Position numbers and translations under genes: made by a program
Notes under the pieces: generated by a model
Told to the model about the DNA's origin: nothing
Seen by the model: only the letters and a program-made list of their open reading frames with translations
The model's database searches: none
In this document: positions 1 to 8,803 of the stretch, in pieces
Position numbering within the stretch: the stretch's first letter is position 1
Layout: each line of letters opens with the position of its first letter
DNA from: Paraburkholderia sp.
Lineage (GTDB): Bacteria > Pseudomonadota > Gammaproteobacteria > Burkholderiales > Burkholderiaceae
Direction of reading: 5' to 3'
Length of the DNA stretch: 37,435 bases
Assembly: GCF_026225065.1 (NCBI RefSeq)
Contig: NZ_JAMFSB010000187.1
Location: 1 to 37,435, forward strand

Positions 1-680
1 ACTCGGGCACCGAGCAGCAAAGCGCCGATCTGGGCGCGATCATGCACATCGGCCAGCCTGAATACACGGCGGGTAAAGCAGCAGGCGAAAAGGCAAAGGC
101 AGCAGGCGTCAAGTCGTTCCTGTGCGTGAACCACTACGCCACCAACCCGGCGTCGTTCGAACGTTGCCGCGGCTTTGCTGAGGCGCTTGGGGTTGACTTC
201 AAGAGCTCCACGCTCGACGCAGGCACGGATCCGACCGGCATCCAGTCGAAGGTGAGCGCGTATCTGCGCAATCACCCGGACACCGGCGGCGTGCTCGCAC
301 TCGGGCCGCTTTCCGCCGCGCCGACGATCAAGGCGCTGCAGCAGATGGGTCTGGCAGGCAAGCTGTGGTTCGCGACCTTCGACTTTGACGATGACATCGC
401 CAAGGCCATCAAGGACGGCACGATCCAGTTCGCGATCGACCAGCAACCGTACCTGCAGGGTTACATCGCCGTTGCCGTGCTGGCCATCGCCAAGCACGAC
501 CACACCACCGACCCGGTGAAGATCCGCCAGATCCTTCAGGCCAACCCGAAGTTCCAGGCACGTCTGTCTACCTATGGTCTCGCCCCCTCCTACGGACCAC
601 GCAATATCGGCTCCGGCCCGGGCTTCATTACCAAGGAGAACATCGACAAGGTAGTCAAGTACGCAGGTCAGTACCGCTAA
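1..680 (+). CDS. Sugar (probably inositol) ABC transporter substrate-binding protein, 3' part
   Basis: This is the C-terminal part of a periplasmic binding protein. The frame is open from base 3, so the gene begins before the window and about 226 residues are visible. The sequence is typical of the Peripla_BP_4 (RbsB-like) family of CUT2 sugar transporters: an alternating alpha/beta fold with a stretch resembling 'GVLALGPLSAAPTIKALQQM' and, near the end, a hinge-type stretch 'FAIDQQPYLQGYIAV'. Family knowledge says these proteins capture a pentose, hexose or inositol in the periplasm and deliver it to the permease. The next two genes encode the permease and ATPase, and then come iolCDEB, so myo-inositol or a related cyclitol is the likely ligand; this is inference from context. 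Signal peptide and N-lobe lie outside the window. Confidence 0.85.
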   Translation, partial: SGTEQQSADLGAIMHIGQPEYTAGKAAGEKAKAAGVKSFLCVNHYATNPASFERCRGFAEALGVDFKSSTLDAGTDPTGIQSKVSAYLRNHPDTGGVLALGPLSAAPTIKALQQMGLAGKLWFATFDFDDDIAKAIKDGTIQFAIDQQPYLQGYIAVAVLAIAKHDHTTDPVKIRQILQANPKFQARLSTYGLAPSYGPRNIGSGPGFITKENIDKVVKYAGQYR

Positions 681-734
681 GCATTGCTGGATTGAGTTCG
701 GGCACGGGAATACCGTCCCAGCAGGCATGAAGAA

Positions 735-775
735 AGCGCGTGCCGCCAGCCACCACTGGCCCGGCCGCACGCGCT
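735..775 (+). promoter_or_regulatory. Intergenic stem-loop between binding-protein and permease genes
   Basis: A perfect 9-bp inverted repeat (AGCGCGTGC at 735-743, GCACGCGCT at 767-775) has an inner CCAG/CTGG pairing in its loop. It lies 54 bases after the binding-protein stop codon and has no T-run, so it does not look like a full intrinsic terminator. In ABC transporter operons such hairpins often stabilise the upstream mRNA and keep binding-protein levels above permease levels; that role is inferred here. A tandem 11-base direct repeat (TTCACTTGCAC/T at 790-800 and 801-811) follows directly. Confidence 0.5.
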
Positions 776-873
776 CCCCTTCGCAAGGTTTCACTTGCAC
801 TTCACTTGCATTCAGCGCCTTCAGGCGACGCGTCGCCACGACGCGATCCGCTGGCGCATCAAGGAGAGCTTCA

Positions 874-2040
874 ATGGGCGTCGCCAACCCCTTCCACGCC
901 AAACACCCTCGTCCCGAGCAGGACGCTGCCGCAGCAGCAGCCGGGACCGCTTCAGCCGACGAACGCGTGCGCCGCGAATCGTGGTTCAAACATCTGTTGA
1001 GCCGCCCGGAATTCGCCGCCCTCGCCGGCACCGTCATGGTGTTCCTGGTGTTCGGGCTTGCCGCCGGCAACTCCGGCATGTTCAACCTCGACGGCGTGAT
1101 GAACTGGTCGCAGGTGGCCGCCTATCTTGGGATCATCTCGGTTGGCGCGTGCCTGCTGATGATTGCGGGCGAGTTCGACCTTTCGATCGGTTCGATGATC
1201 GGTTTCTCCGGCATGATGGTCGCGCTGCCCACCATGTATTTTCACTGGCCGATTGCGCTGTCGATCGTGTTCGCGTTCGCCGGTTCGATGCTGCTCGGCG
1301 CGCTGAACGGCTACCTCGTGATGCGCACGCGGCTACCCTCCTTCATCGTCACGCTGGCCTTCCTGTTTATTTTGCGCGGCCTCACGCTCGCGCTCTCGGT
1401 GATGTTTGCCGACCGCACAATCATTTCCGGTGTGGGCGACGTCGCCGCGCATGACTGGATCGCACATACGCTGTTCCAGGGCGTCGCGTTCAAGGGACTG
1501 TTCACCTGGTTCGGACATATCGGTATCGTCAAGCTGCTCGACAACGGCTTGCCGCTCGTACCTGGAATTCCGAAAGTCATTCTGTGGTGGTTTGCACTTG
1601 CCGCAGTATGCGCATTCGTCCTCGCCAAGACGCGATTCGGCAACTGGATTTTTGCTGTGGGTGGCGACGCCAATGCGGCAAAGAACGTCGGGGTACCGGT
1701 GCGCCGCGTGAAGATCTCGCTGTTCGTCTTGACCGCGTTCTGCTCTTGCCTCTATTCGGTCCTGCAAGTGTGCGACATCGGTTCGGCAGCAGCCGACCGC
1801 GGCCTGCAGGCGGAGTTTGAAGCCATCATTGCCGCGGTGATCGGCGGCAGCTTGCTGACCGGCGGCTACGGTTCGGTGGTGGGCGCATCGTTCGGCGCAC
1901 TGATCTTCGGTGTCGTGCAGATCGGCATCACCTATACGAACATCGATTCGGACTGGTTCCGCGTGTTCCTCGGCGCGATGCTGCTGTTCGCGGTGCTGTT
2001 TAACCACTACGTGCGCAGCCGTGTCGCGGCATCCCGCTAA
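874..2040 (+). CDS. Sugar (probably inositol) ABC transporter permease, CUT2 type
   Basis: This is an integral membrane permease of the BPD_transp_2 (RbsC/FrcC/IatP-like) family, 388 residues. I chose the ATG at 874 because AAGGAG sits 10 bases upstream and family similarity begins soon after; the frame is open further upstream to 727, but that part is Arg-rich and unlike a permease. A hydrophilic N-terminus of about 45 residues is followed by many hydrophobic segments. The conserved [10 protein letters not shown] (residues 99-108) is the family's hallmark loop, and the C-terminal half contains the Gly-rich '[19 protein letters not shown]' typical of these permeases. Expected role: transmembrane channel for the sugar or cyclitol, working with the binding protein before it and the ATPase 14 bases after it. 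The substrate is inferred from the iol genes. Confidence 0.88.
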   Translation: MGVANPFHAKHPRPEQDAAAAAAGTASADERVRRESWFKHLLSRPEFAALAGTVMVFLVFGLAAGNSGMFNLDGVMNWSQVAAYLGIISVGACLLMIAGEFDLSIGSMIGFSGMMVALPTMYFHWPIALSIVFAFAGSMLLGALNGYLVMRTRLPSFIVTLAFLFILRGLTLALSVMFADRTIISGVGDVAAHDWIAHTLFQGVAFKGLFTWFGHIGIVKLLDNGLPLVPGIPKVILWWFALAAVCAFVLAKTRFGNWIFAVGGDANAAKNVGVPVRRVKISLFVLTAFCSCLYSVLQVCDIGSAAADRGLQAEFEAIIAAVIGGSLLTGGYGSVVGASFGALIFGVVQIGITYTNIDSDWFRVFLGAMLLFAVLFNHYVRSRVAASR

Positions 2041-2054
2041 ACGAGGAGTTCACG

Positions 2055-2885
2055 ATGGATACCACCCAGAATACGACAGCCGCTGCGGTGCAGCCGGCCA
2101 CGGGCGACTACATCCTGTCGCTCGAGAACGTCAGCCGCTATTTCGGCAACGTGATTGCGTTGAAGGACATCACGATCCGGCTCAAACGCGGCGAAGTGCA
2201 TTGCCTGCTCGGCGATAACGGTGCGGGCAAGTCCACCCTGATCAAGACGCTGGCCGGCGTGCATCAGCCGAGCGAAGGCACCTACCTCGTCGACGGCAAG
2301 CCGGTGCGTTTCACCTCGCCCAAAGACGCGCTCGATCTCGGCATTGCAACCGTCTATCAGGATCTCGCGCTGGTGCCGCTGCTTTCCGTGGCACGCAACT
2401 TCTTCATGGGACGCGAGCCGCAGAAAAAGCTGTTCGGCTTTCTCAACGTGATGGATCTCGACCATTGTGCGACCGCCTCGCGCGACAAGCTCGCGGAAAT
2501 GGGCATCAACGTGCGTGACCCGCATCAGCCGATCGGCACGATGTCGGGTGGCGAGAAGCAATGTCTCGCGATCGCACGGGCGATTCACTTCGGCGCGCGC
2601 GTCCTGATTCTCGACGAACCTACGGCCGCGCTCGGCGTGAAGCAGAGCTTCAATGTGCTGAAGCTGATCCACACCGCGCGGGCCAAAGGCATCTCGGTGA
2701 TTTTCATCACGCACAACGTGCACCACGCCTATCCGATTGGAGACTCGTTCACGTTGCTCAATCGCGGCAAATCGCTTGGGACGTTTACCAAGGACACCAT
2801 CAGCAAGGACGAAGTGCTCGATATGATGGCCGGCGGCGCCGAAATGCAGAAGATGATCGGTGAACTCGAAGGCGCGACGATCTGA
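2055..2885 (+). CDS. Sugar (probably inositol) ABC transporter ATP-binding protein, single domain
   Basis: This is a 276-residue cytoplasmic ABC ATPase. Visible motifs are Walker [10 protein letters not shown] (53-61), Q-loop Gln102, signature SGGEKQ (164-169), Walker B LILDEP (184-189) and H-loop His220. GAGGAG lies about 7-9 bases before the ATG. It hydrolyses ATP to drive import through the neighbouring permease. Most CUT2 sugar ATPases (RbsA, XylG, Caulobacter IatA) are about 500 residues with two fused ABC domains; this one has a single domain like FrcA of the fructose system, so the active transporter must use a homodimer. It lies 14 bases after the permease gene and 90 bases before iolC, so it is almost certainly in the same operon. 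Confidence 0.9.
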   Translation: MDTTQNTTAAAVQPATGDYILSLENVSRYFGNVIALKDITIRLKRGEVHCLLGDNGAGKSTLIKTLAGVHQPSEGTYLVDGKPVRFTSPKDALDLGIATVYQDLALVPLLSVARNFFMGREPQKKLFGFLNVMDLDHCATASRDKLAEMGINVRDPHQPIGTMSGGEKQCLAIARAIHFGARVLILDEPTAALGVKQSFNVLKLIHTARAKGISVIFITHNVHHAYPIGDSFTLLNRGKSLGTFTKDTISKDEVLDMMAGGAEMQKMIGELEGATI

Positions 2886-2975
2886 TTGCGCCATGCCTTA
2901 GACACGGGGCTCTTTTCGCGCCTGTGTCGTGAGGCCGGCGCCGTCAGTCAAGCACCAGGACATACAGGAAATTCC

Positions 2976-5009
2976 ATGGCTCTTACCAGCACAACCACGC
3001 CGTCCGCTGCCAACACCAACAGCCGCTTTGCCCAAGGCCGCAGCCGCGACATCATCTGCCTCGGCCGCCTCGGGATGGATCTCTACGCACAGCAGGTTGG
3101 TGCGCGACTCGAAGACGTAACGAGCTTTGCGAAGTATCTCGGCGGCTCGTCGGCCAATATCGCGTTCGGCTGCGCGCGGCTTGGGCTCGCCTCGTCGATG
3201 CTCGCGCGCGTCGGCAACGACCATCCGGGGCGCTTCCTCACCGAAACGCTCACCAAGGAAGGTTGCGACGTCAGCCACGTACGCGTCGATCATGAGCGCC
3301 TGACCGCGCTCGTGCTGCTCGGCCTCAAGGACCGCGACACCTTCCCGCTGATTTTCTACCGCGAAAACTGTGCCGACATGGCAGTGGACGAAACGGACTT
3401 CGACGAGGCGTACATTGCCTCGTCCAAAGCACTGCTGATTACCGGCACGCACTTCTCCACCGAACAGGTGAACCGCACCAGCCGCCGCGCGCTCGATTAC
3501 GCCCGCCGCAACGGCGTGCGCACGGTGCTCGACATCGACTACCGCCCGGTCCTGTGGGGACTCACTGGAAAGGCCGATGGCGAGACCCGCTTCGTCGCCA
3601 ATGAGGACGTCACTGCGCACATCCAGCGCTTCCTGCCGTTGATGGATCTGGTGATCGGCACCGAGGAAGAGTTTCGCATCGCCGGCGGCAAGACCGAACT
3701 GATCGAGGCGCTCGCGATGGTGCGTGCGGTCACGCCGGCCACTCTCGTGGTCAAACGCGGCCCACTGGGCTGCCAGATCATCGACGGCGATGTGCCGGCC
3801 TCGCTCGACGACGCGCCGATTCACGGCGGCGTCGAAGTCGAAGTATTGAACGTACTCGGCGCGGGCGATGCGTTTGCCTCGGGCTTTCTGTCCGGCTGGC
3901 TGCGCGATCAGCCACTCGACGCTTGCGCGCGTGCAGCAAACGCGAGCGGTGCTCTTGTCGTGTCGCGGCATGGATGCGCCCCGGCCATGCCGACGCCGGC
4001 CGAGCTCGAGTACTTTCTGAGCGAAGCCAAAGCCGATCCGCAGCGCATGCGCCGCCCGGACCGCGACGCGAAACTCGCGCGACTGCACCGCGTCTCCCCT
4101 GCCCGCAAGCAATGGGACGAAGTGCTCGGGTTCGCCTTCGATCACCGCAACCAGTTCTTCGATCTGGCCCAGCAGACCGGTGCGGATGAAGCCCGCATCG
4201 CGCGATTGAAGAGCCTCTTTGTCGAGGCCGTTGCGCAAACCGAAAGCGCGCTCGGTCTGCAAGGGCGCATCGGTGTACTGATCGACGACCGCTACGGCCA
4301 GGATGCGCTGAACGACGCCACGGGCCGCGGCTGGTGGATCGGTCGTCCAGTCGAATTGCCGGGTTCGGTACCGCTGGTGTTCGATCACGGACGTTCGATC
4401 GGCACCACGCTGATCGCGTGGCCACAGGAGCATGTGGTGAAGTGCCTCGTGCAATACCATCCGGACGAGCCGATCGAACAACGGCTCGAACAGGAAGCGC
4501 AATTGCGCGCGCTCTACGACGCCACCCAGGCGAGCGGTCATGAACTGCTGCTCGAAGTAATTCCCCCAAAGCACGCGCATTTGCTGAGCGGATCCGACAC
4601 CGTGTACCGCGCATTGAAACGCCTGTACAACATCGGTATCTATCCGGAATGGTGGAAGCTCGAACCCATGGAAGCCGCGCAATGGCAAGCAATCGACGCA
4701 CTGATCGCCGAACGCGATCCATACTGCCGTGGCGTGGTACTGCTGGGGCTGTCGGCGGCGGTTGAACAACTGAACGAAGGCTTCCGCGCCGCAGCGCAAT
4801 CGGCAACCTGCCGCGGCTTTACCGTTGGCCGGACCATCTTCCACGAGCCGAGCCACGCCTGGCTCGCAGGCACGATTGGCGACGACGAACTCATCGCACG
4901 AGTGCGACGGACGTTCGAAACGCTGATCGCCTCATGGCGCGCCACGCGTGGCGATCCGGCCACGCACGGCACCACGCCACATCACGTTCACCAGGAGCAG
5001 GCTGCATGA
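2976..5009 (+). CDS. iolC: IolC: 5-dehydro-2-deoxygluconokinase fused to DUF2090 aldolase-type domain
   Basis: A 677-residue two-domain enzyme of inositol catabolism. The N-terminal part is a PfkB-family sugar kinase: GGSSANIAFGCARLG (56-70) is the first signature and GAGDAF (295-300) the second, with Asp298 as the expected catalytic base. It should phosphorylate 5-dehydro-2-deoxy-D-gluconate. From about residue 375 to the end is a DUF2090 domain (starting near 'GFAFDHRNQFFDLA'), annotated in related bacteria as the 5-dehydro-2-deoxyphosphogluconate aldolase (IolJ-type) function, giving DHAP and malonate semialdehyde; that activity is family knowledge, not shown here. I chose ATG 2976 because kinase similarity begins shortly after and the upstream 30 codons look non-coding. 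The stop overlaps the iolD start (ATGA). Confidence 0.9.
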   Translation: MALTSTTTPSAANTNSRFAQGRSRDIICLGRLGMDLYAQQVGARLEDVTSFAKYLGGSSANIAFGCARLGLASSMLARVGNDHPGRFLTETLTKEGCDVSHVRVDHERLTALVLLGLKDRDTFPLIFYRENCADMAVDETDFDEAYIASSKALLITGTHFSTEQVNRTSRRALDYARRNGVRTVLDIDYRPVLWGLTGKADGETRFVANEDVTAHIQRFLPLMDLVIGTEEEFRIAGGKTELIEALAMVRAVTPATLVVKRGPLGCQIIDGDVPASLDDAPIHGGVEVEVLNVLGAGDAFASGFLSGWLRDQPLDACARAANASGALVVSRHGCAPAMPTPAELEYFLSEAKADPQRMRRPDRDAKLARLHRVSPARKQWDEVLGFAFDHRNQFFDLAQQTGADEARIARLKSLFVEAVAQTESALGLQGRIGVLIDDRYGQDALNDATGRGWWIGRPVELPGSVPLVFDHGRSIGTTLIAWPQEHVVKCLVQYHPDEPIEQRLEQEAQLRALYDATQASGHELLLEVIPPKHAHLLSGSDTVYRALKRLYNIGIYPEWWKLEPMEAAQWQAIDALIAERDPYCRGVVLLGLSAAVEQLNEGFRAAAQSATCRGFTVGRTIFHEPSHAWLAGTIGDDELIARVRRTFETLIASWRATRGDPATHGTTPHHVHQEQAA

Positions 5010-6961
5010 ACCAGCGCATCTTGCATCACGATCCAACTGCCGTTGCGTCTGGGACTGCAGCGCCTACGCCAACGTCCGGCACGGTGCGGCTCACCATGGC
5101 GCAGGCACTGGTCCGCTATCTTGCCGCGCAGCGCGTGACGACGGAAGACGGCAGTGGCACCGAGCCGCTGTTCGGCGGCGTATTCGCGATCTTCGGGCAC
5201 GGCAACGTCGCGGGGATTGGCGAAGCGCTGTACCAGCATCGTCATGAGTTGCCGACGCTGCGCGCGCACAACGAGCAGGCGATGGCTCACAGCGCGATTG
5301 CGTATGCGAAGGCCCATTTCCGACGCCGGATGATGGCAGTCAGCACCTCGATCGGACCCGGCGCGACGAATCTGTTGACCGCTGCGGCACTCGCGCACGT
5401 GAACCGTTTGCCGGTCCTCTTGCTGCCCGGCGACGTGTTCGTCTCGCGTGAGCCCGATCCGGTCTTGCAACAGGTTGAGGACTTCCAGGACGGTGGGATT
5501 TCGGCTAACGACGCCTTCAAACCCGTCTCGCGCTACTTCGACCGGATCGTGCATCCGGCACAGTTGCTGACGGCTCTGCCACGTGCGCTGCGCGTGCTGA
5601 CCGATGCCGCGTTGTGCGGTCCCGTCACGCTCGCCTTGCCGCAAGATGTGCAGGCCACCGCGTGGGATTTCCCGGTGGACTTCTTCGAATCGCGCGTGGT
5701 CAACTTTCATACGCCTGCGCCGATTGCCGAAGAGATCAACGCTGCAATCGAGCGTTTGCGGCGTGCAGAACGGCCGATGATCGTCGCCGGAGGTGGCGTG
5801 CTGTATGGCCGCGCGACTGACGCACTGCATGCGTTCGCCAGCGCGCACGGCATCCCGGTTGCAGAAACGCAGGCTGGCAAAGGCTCGCTGGCATGGAACG
5901 ATCCGCTCAACACGGGGGCGCTCGGTGTGACCGGCTCGCCCGCAGCAAACGCGCTTGCGCATGACGCTGACTGCGTGCTCGCAGTCGGTACCCGTCTGCA
6001 AGATTTCACCACCGGCTCGAACACGCTGTTCACCCAGGCCGACGTGATCGGCATCAACGCGAATGCGTTCGATGGCCTTAAACATCGTGGATTCGTGGTT
6101 CAAGCCGATGCGCGCCGCGCGCTCGAAGCACTCTCTGTGGAGCTCGGCAACTGGCATGCCGACCGTGCATGGACCGCGCGGGCCCAAAAGCTCGCTGCCG
6201 GCTGGCGCGACGCCGTCGGCATGCTCACGCATGCGCCGCAACACGAATCCGTCTTGCCCTATGACGCGGACGTGATCGGCGCAGTGCAGCGCTCGAGCAC
6301 CAAGTCTGCGGTGGACGATATCGTCGTGTGCGCGGCCGGCACGCTGCCTGCCGAGTTGCACAAGCTGTGGCGCGCGGGCCGTCCCGGTGCGTATCACGTG
6401 GAATACGGCTATTCGTGCATGGGCTACGAGATCGCCGGTGGCCTCGGCGCGAAACTCGCCCGGCCCGAGCGCGACGTGATCGTGATGGTCGGCGACGGCA
6501 GCTATCTGATGATGAACAGCGAGATCGCGACCTCGGTCATGCTCGGTGCGAAGCTGATCATTGTCGTGCTCGACAATCGCGGCTACGGTTGTATCAATCG
6601 CCTGCAACAGGCCTGCGGCGGCGCACCGTTCAACAATATGTTCGACGATTGCGAGCAGGGACCGCTGGGCGCACCACCGATCGATTTCGCCGCACACGCG
6701 CGCGCACTCGGCGCTCAAGCCGAACACGTCGCGAACATCGCAGAGCTTGAAGTGGCGCTGCAACGTGCGCGTGCCGCCGACCGCACGTACCTGATCAGCA
6801 TCGACACCGACGCGGCGCGCACCACCGACGACGGCGGCTGGTGGTGGGAAGTGGCCGTGCCGGAAGTGTCCGAACGCGAAGGCGTGCGTGCAGCGCGTGC
6901 GCAATACGAAGCCCAGATTGCCGAGCGCTCCAAGTCCGCCGGCGACATCAAAAACGATTGA
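5006..6961 (+). CDS. iolD: IolD: 3D-(3,5/4)-trihydroxycyclohexane-1,2-dione acylhydrolase
   Basis: A 651-residue thiamine-diphosphate enzyme that hydrolytically opens the ring of trihydroxycyclohexane-1,2-dione to 5-deoxy-glucuronate. The N-terminal ThDP PYR domain has 'IFGHGNVAGIGEAL' (about 62-75) and the likely cofactor-activating Glu90 in HNE. The C-terminal PP domain carries the ThDP/Mg motif GDGS (496-499) with its partner Asn524 in 'LDNRGYG'. The start is ATG 5006, with CCAGGAGCAGG upstream, overlapping the iolC stop by four bases (ATGA), which implies translational coupling. The product feeds IolB; the substrate comes from IolE, encoded next. Length and motif order match the family, and I see no damage. 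Confidence 0.94.
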   Translation: MNQRILHHDPTAVASGTAAPTPTSGTVRLTMAQALVRYLAAQRVTTEDGSGTEPLFGGVFAIFGHGNVAGIGEALYQHRHELPTLRAHNEQAMAHSAIAYAKAHFRRRMMAVSTSIGPGATNLLTAAALAHVNRLPVLLLPGDVFVSREPDPVLQQVEDFQDGGISANDAFKPVSRYFDRIVHPAQLLTALPRALRVLTDAALCGPVTLALPQDVQATAWDFPVDFFESRVVNFHTPAPIAEEINAAIERLRRAERPMIVAGGGVLYGRATDALHAFASAHGIPVAETQAGKGSLAWNDPLNTGALGVTGSPAANALAHDADCVLAVGTRLQDFTTGSNTLFTQADVIGINANAFDGLKHRGFVVQADARRALEALSVELGNWHADRAWTARAQKLAAGWRDAVGMLTHAPQHESVLPYDADVIGAVQRSSTKSAVDDIVVCAAGTLPAELHKLWRAGRPGAYHVEYGYSCMGYEIAGGLGAKLARPERDVIVMVGDGSYLMMNSEIATSVMLGAKLIIVVLDNRGYGCINRLQQACGGAPFNNMFDDCEQGPLGAPPIDFAAHARALGAQAEHVANIAELEVALQRARAADRTYLISIDTDAARTTDDGGWWWEVAVPEVSEREGVRAARAQYEAQIAERSKSAGDIKND

Positions 6962-6971
6962 GGACACTCGC

Positions 6972-7898
6972 ATGACTCAGTTCGAAGTACGAATCGGCAT
7001 CAACCCGCTGTCGTGGATGAACGACGACCTGCCGTCGCTGGGCGGCGAAACCCCGCTCGAGCTTGCGCTGACCGAAGGACGCGCGATCGGCTATGAAGGA
7101 TTCGAGCTCGGCAACAAGTTCCCGCGCGAACCTGCGGCCTTGAAAGCGCTGCTCGCGCAATACGACCTGGCATTGGTATCCGGCTGGTACTCGGGACGGC
7201 TCGCGCGACGCAGCGTCGAAGAAGAGATTGCCTCGGTGGACGCGCATCTGGAACTGCTGGCGCGCAACGGCTCGACGGTGATGGTGTACGGCGAGGTGGC
7301 CGATTCGATCCAGGGCGCGCCGCAACCGCTCTATCAGCGCCCGCGTTTCTTTAGCGACGCGCAGTGGGACGCCTACGCCGCGCGCCTGGATGAATTCGCC
7401 CGTTATACGCTGAGCCGCGGCGTGCGGCTTGCGTACCACCATCACATGGGTGCGTACGTAGAGACGCCTGCCGATGTCGACAACCTGATGTCGCGCACGA
7501 GCGACGCCGTTGGGCTGCTGTTTGACGCGGGACATATTACGTTTGCCGGCGGCGATCCACTCGCGGTGCTGGACAAACATATCGGCCGGGTGTGTCACGT
7601 TCATTGCAAGGACGTGCGGCCGGCGGTGATGAAACTGGCGCGCAATCGCAACTGGAGTTTTCTGGACTCGGTGATTGCCGGTGCGTTCACGGTGCCGGGA
7701 GACGGCGCGGTGAATTTTCCCGCGATTATCGAGCGCCTCAAGCGACATGGTTATCGCGGCTGGCTGGTGGTCGAAGCCGAACAGGATCCGGTGATTGCGC
7801 CGTCGTATGCGTACGCGGAGAAGGGGTACCAGACGTTGCGCTCGCTAGTGGATGCACCGCTCGACACCGGTACTTCTGCCACGAAGGAGGCAGCATGA
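6972..7898 (+). CDS. iolE: IolE: myo-inosose-2 dehydratase
   Basis: A 308-residue TIM-barrel (xylose isomerase-like) enzyme that dehydrates 2-keto-myo-inositol to trihydroxycyclohexane-1,2-dione, the IolD substrate. Opening residues 'VRIGINPLSWMNDDLP' and the metal-site segments 'AYHHHMGAYVET', 'LLFDAGHITFAGG', 'HVHCKDVRP' and 'VVEAEQDP' are characteristic. The ATG at 6972 is 10 bases after the iolD stop and has TGAGGAC upstream; the frame is open further upstream but overlaps iolD. The stop codon overlaps the iolB ATG (ATGA). The four iol genes follow one another so tightly that a single transcript is very likely. Confidence 0.93.
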   Translation: MTQFEVRIGINPLSWMNDDLPSLGGETPLELALTEGRAIGYEGFELGNKFPREPAALKALLAQYDLALVSGWYSGRLARRSVEEEIASVDAHLELLARNGSTVMVYGEVADSIQGAPQPLYQRPRFFSDAQWDAYAARLDEFARYTLSRGVRLAYHHHMGAYVETPADVDNLMSRTSDAVGLLFDAGHITFAGGDPLAVLDKHIGRVCHVHCKDVRPAVMKLARNRNWSFLDSVIAGAFTVPGDGAVNFPAIIERLKRHGYRGWLVVEAEQDPVIAPSYAYAEKGYQTLRSLVDAPLDTGTSATKEAA

Positions 7899-8692
7899 GT
7901 TTGCTCGTAAAGGCACAGCGCGAGGGCCAGACAATCGCGCGGGTGACGCCGGAGACGGCGGAATGGCGTTACGTGGGTTTTGCGGCGTATCGGATGAACG
8001 CGAACGAGGTCGTGCACGTGTTCGAGCCGGGACGCGAGGTGTGTATTGTCGTGCTGGCGGGCTCGGTGAATGTGGAAACTGCAGATCAGAAGTGGAGTGA
8101 TCTCGGCTCGCGGGATAGCGTGTTTGAGGATGCAGCGCCGTATGCGCTGTATTTGCCGCCGGGTGTGCGAGCCACGGTGACGGCGGTACGCACTGCGGAG
8201 GTGGGCGTGGCTAGTGCGCCTGCCAAGGGCGAGCTTCCGGCGCGGCTGATCGAGCCTTCGCAGATGAAGCGCTCAGCGCGCGGCAAGGGGCTCAATACGC
8301 GGTACGTATGCGATATCTTGCCGCAGACTGAGGCTGCGGAGTCTTTGCTGGTGGTAGAGGTCAGGACGCCCGGTGGGCATGCTTCCAGTTATCCGCCGCA
8401 TAAGCATGACACCGATAATGTGCCGCTCGAGAGCTCGCTTGAAGAGACTTATTATCATCGGCTTGAGCCTAAGCAGGGGTTTGCTTTTCAGCGGGTGTAT
8501 ACCGATTCAAGGGATATCGACGAGTCGATGGCCGTTGAGGATCATGATGTTGTTATGGTGCCGCGCGGGTATCATCCTGTTGTTGTTCCCTATGGGTATG
8601 ATTCGTACTACTTGAATGTTATGGCTGGGGCCAAGCGGACATGGCATTTTAAGAATGATCCGGCGCACGAGTGGATTATTAATAAGGAATAG
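7895..8692 (+). CDS. iolB: IolB: 5-deoxy-glucuronate isomerase
   Basis: A 265-residue cupin enzyme converting 5-deoxy-glucuronate to 5-dehydro-2-deoxy-gluconate, the IolC substrate. The segment 'SSYPPHKHDTDN' followed by 'LEETYYHRLEPKQGFAFQR' supplies the expected metal-binding His/Glu residues of the KduI/IolB family. The start is ATG 7895, preceded by AAGGAGG, overlapping the iolE stop. The last third of the gene changes codon style: third positions are often T or A (tat, cat, gtt, gat, aat), unlike the G/C-ending codons of iolCDE and of the bestrophin gene downstream. The protein itself looks intact. It is the last iol gene of the operon in this window. Confidence 0.92.
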   Translation: MSLLVKAQREGQTIARVTPETAEWRYVGFAAYRMNANEVVHVFEPGREVCIVVLAGSVNVETADQKWSDLGSRDSVFEDAAPYALYLPPGVRATVTAVRTAEVGVASAPAKGELPARLIEPSQMKRSARGKGLNTRYVCDILPQTEAAESLLVVEVRTPGGHASSYPPHKHDTDNVPLESSLEETYYHRLEPKQGFAFQRVYTDSRDIDESMAVEDHDVVMVPRGYHPVVVPYGYDSYYLNVMAGAKRTWHFKNDPAHEWIINKE

Positions 8693-8697
8693 GGGGT

Positions 8698-8736
8698 TTT
8701 GCCTGCGCGGCGCTCGACCACTGATCAGCAGGCAAA
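8698..8736 (+). terminator. Possible stem-loop at end of the iol operon
   Basis: A 9-bp perfect inverted repeat (TTTGCCTGC at 8698-8706, GCAGGCAAA at 8728-8736) starts 6 bases after the iolB stop. The 21-base loop is long and no clean T-run follows, so this may be a weak terminator or an mRNA 3'-end stabiliser. It separates the operon from the bestrophin gene on the same strand. Confidence 0.35.
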
Positions 8737-8803
8737 CAAACCACCCAAACCCCGAGCGATAATACCGCCACCGACCGAAGGTCAAAAAAGCCAAACCACG
8801 CCA

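Noticed and set aside
727..873. N-terminal extension of the permease frame
   Set aside because: Arg/Ser-rich, covers the intergenic hairpin and repeats, and the internal ATG at 874 has a good ribosome-binding site.
2898..4856. 652-codon minus-strand open frame opposite iolC
   Set aside because: It is the antisense shadow of a well-supported enzyme gene. High GC with few stops produces such frames; composition is His/Arg/Ala-rich with no family motif.
4988..6973. 661-codon minus-strand open frame opposite iolD
   Set aside because: Same cause: covers iolD exactly in antisense, no recognisable domain.
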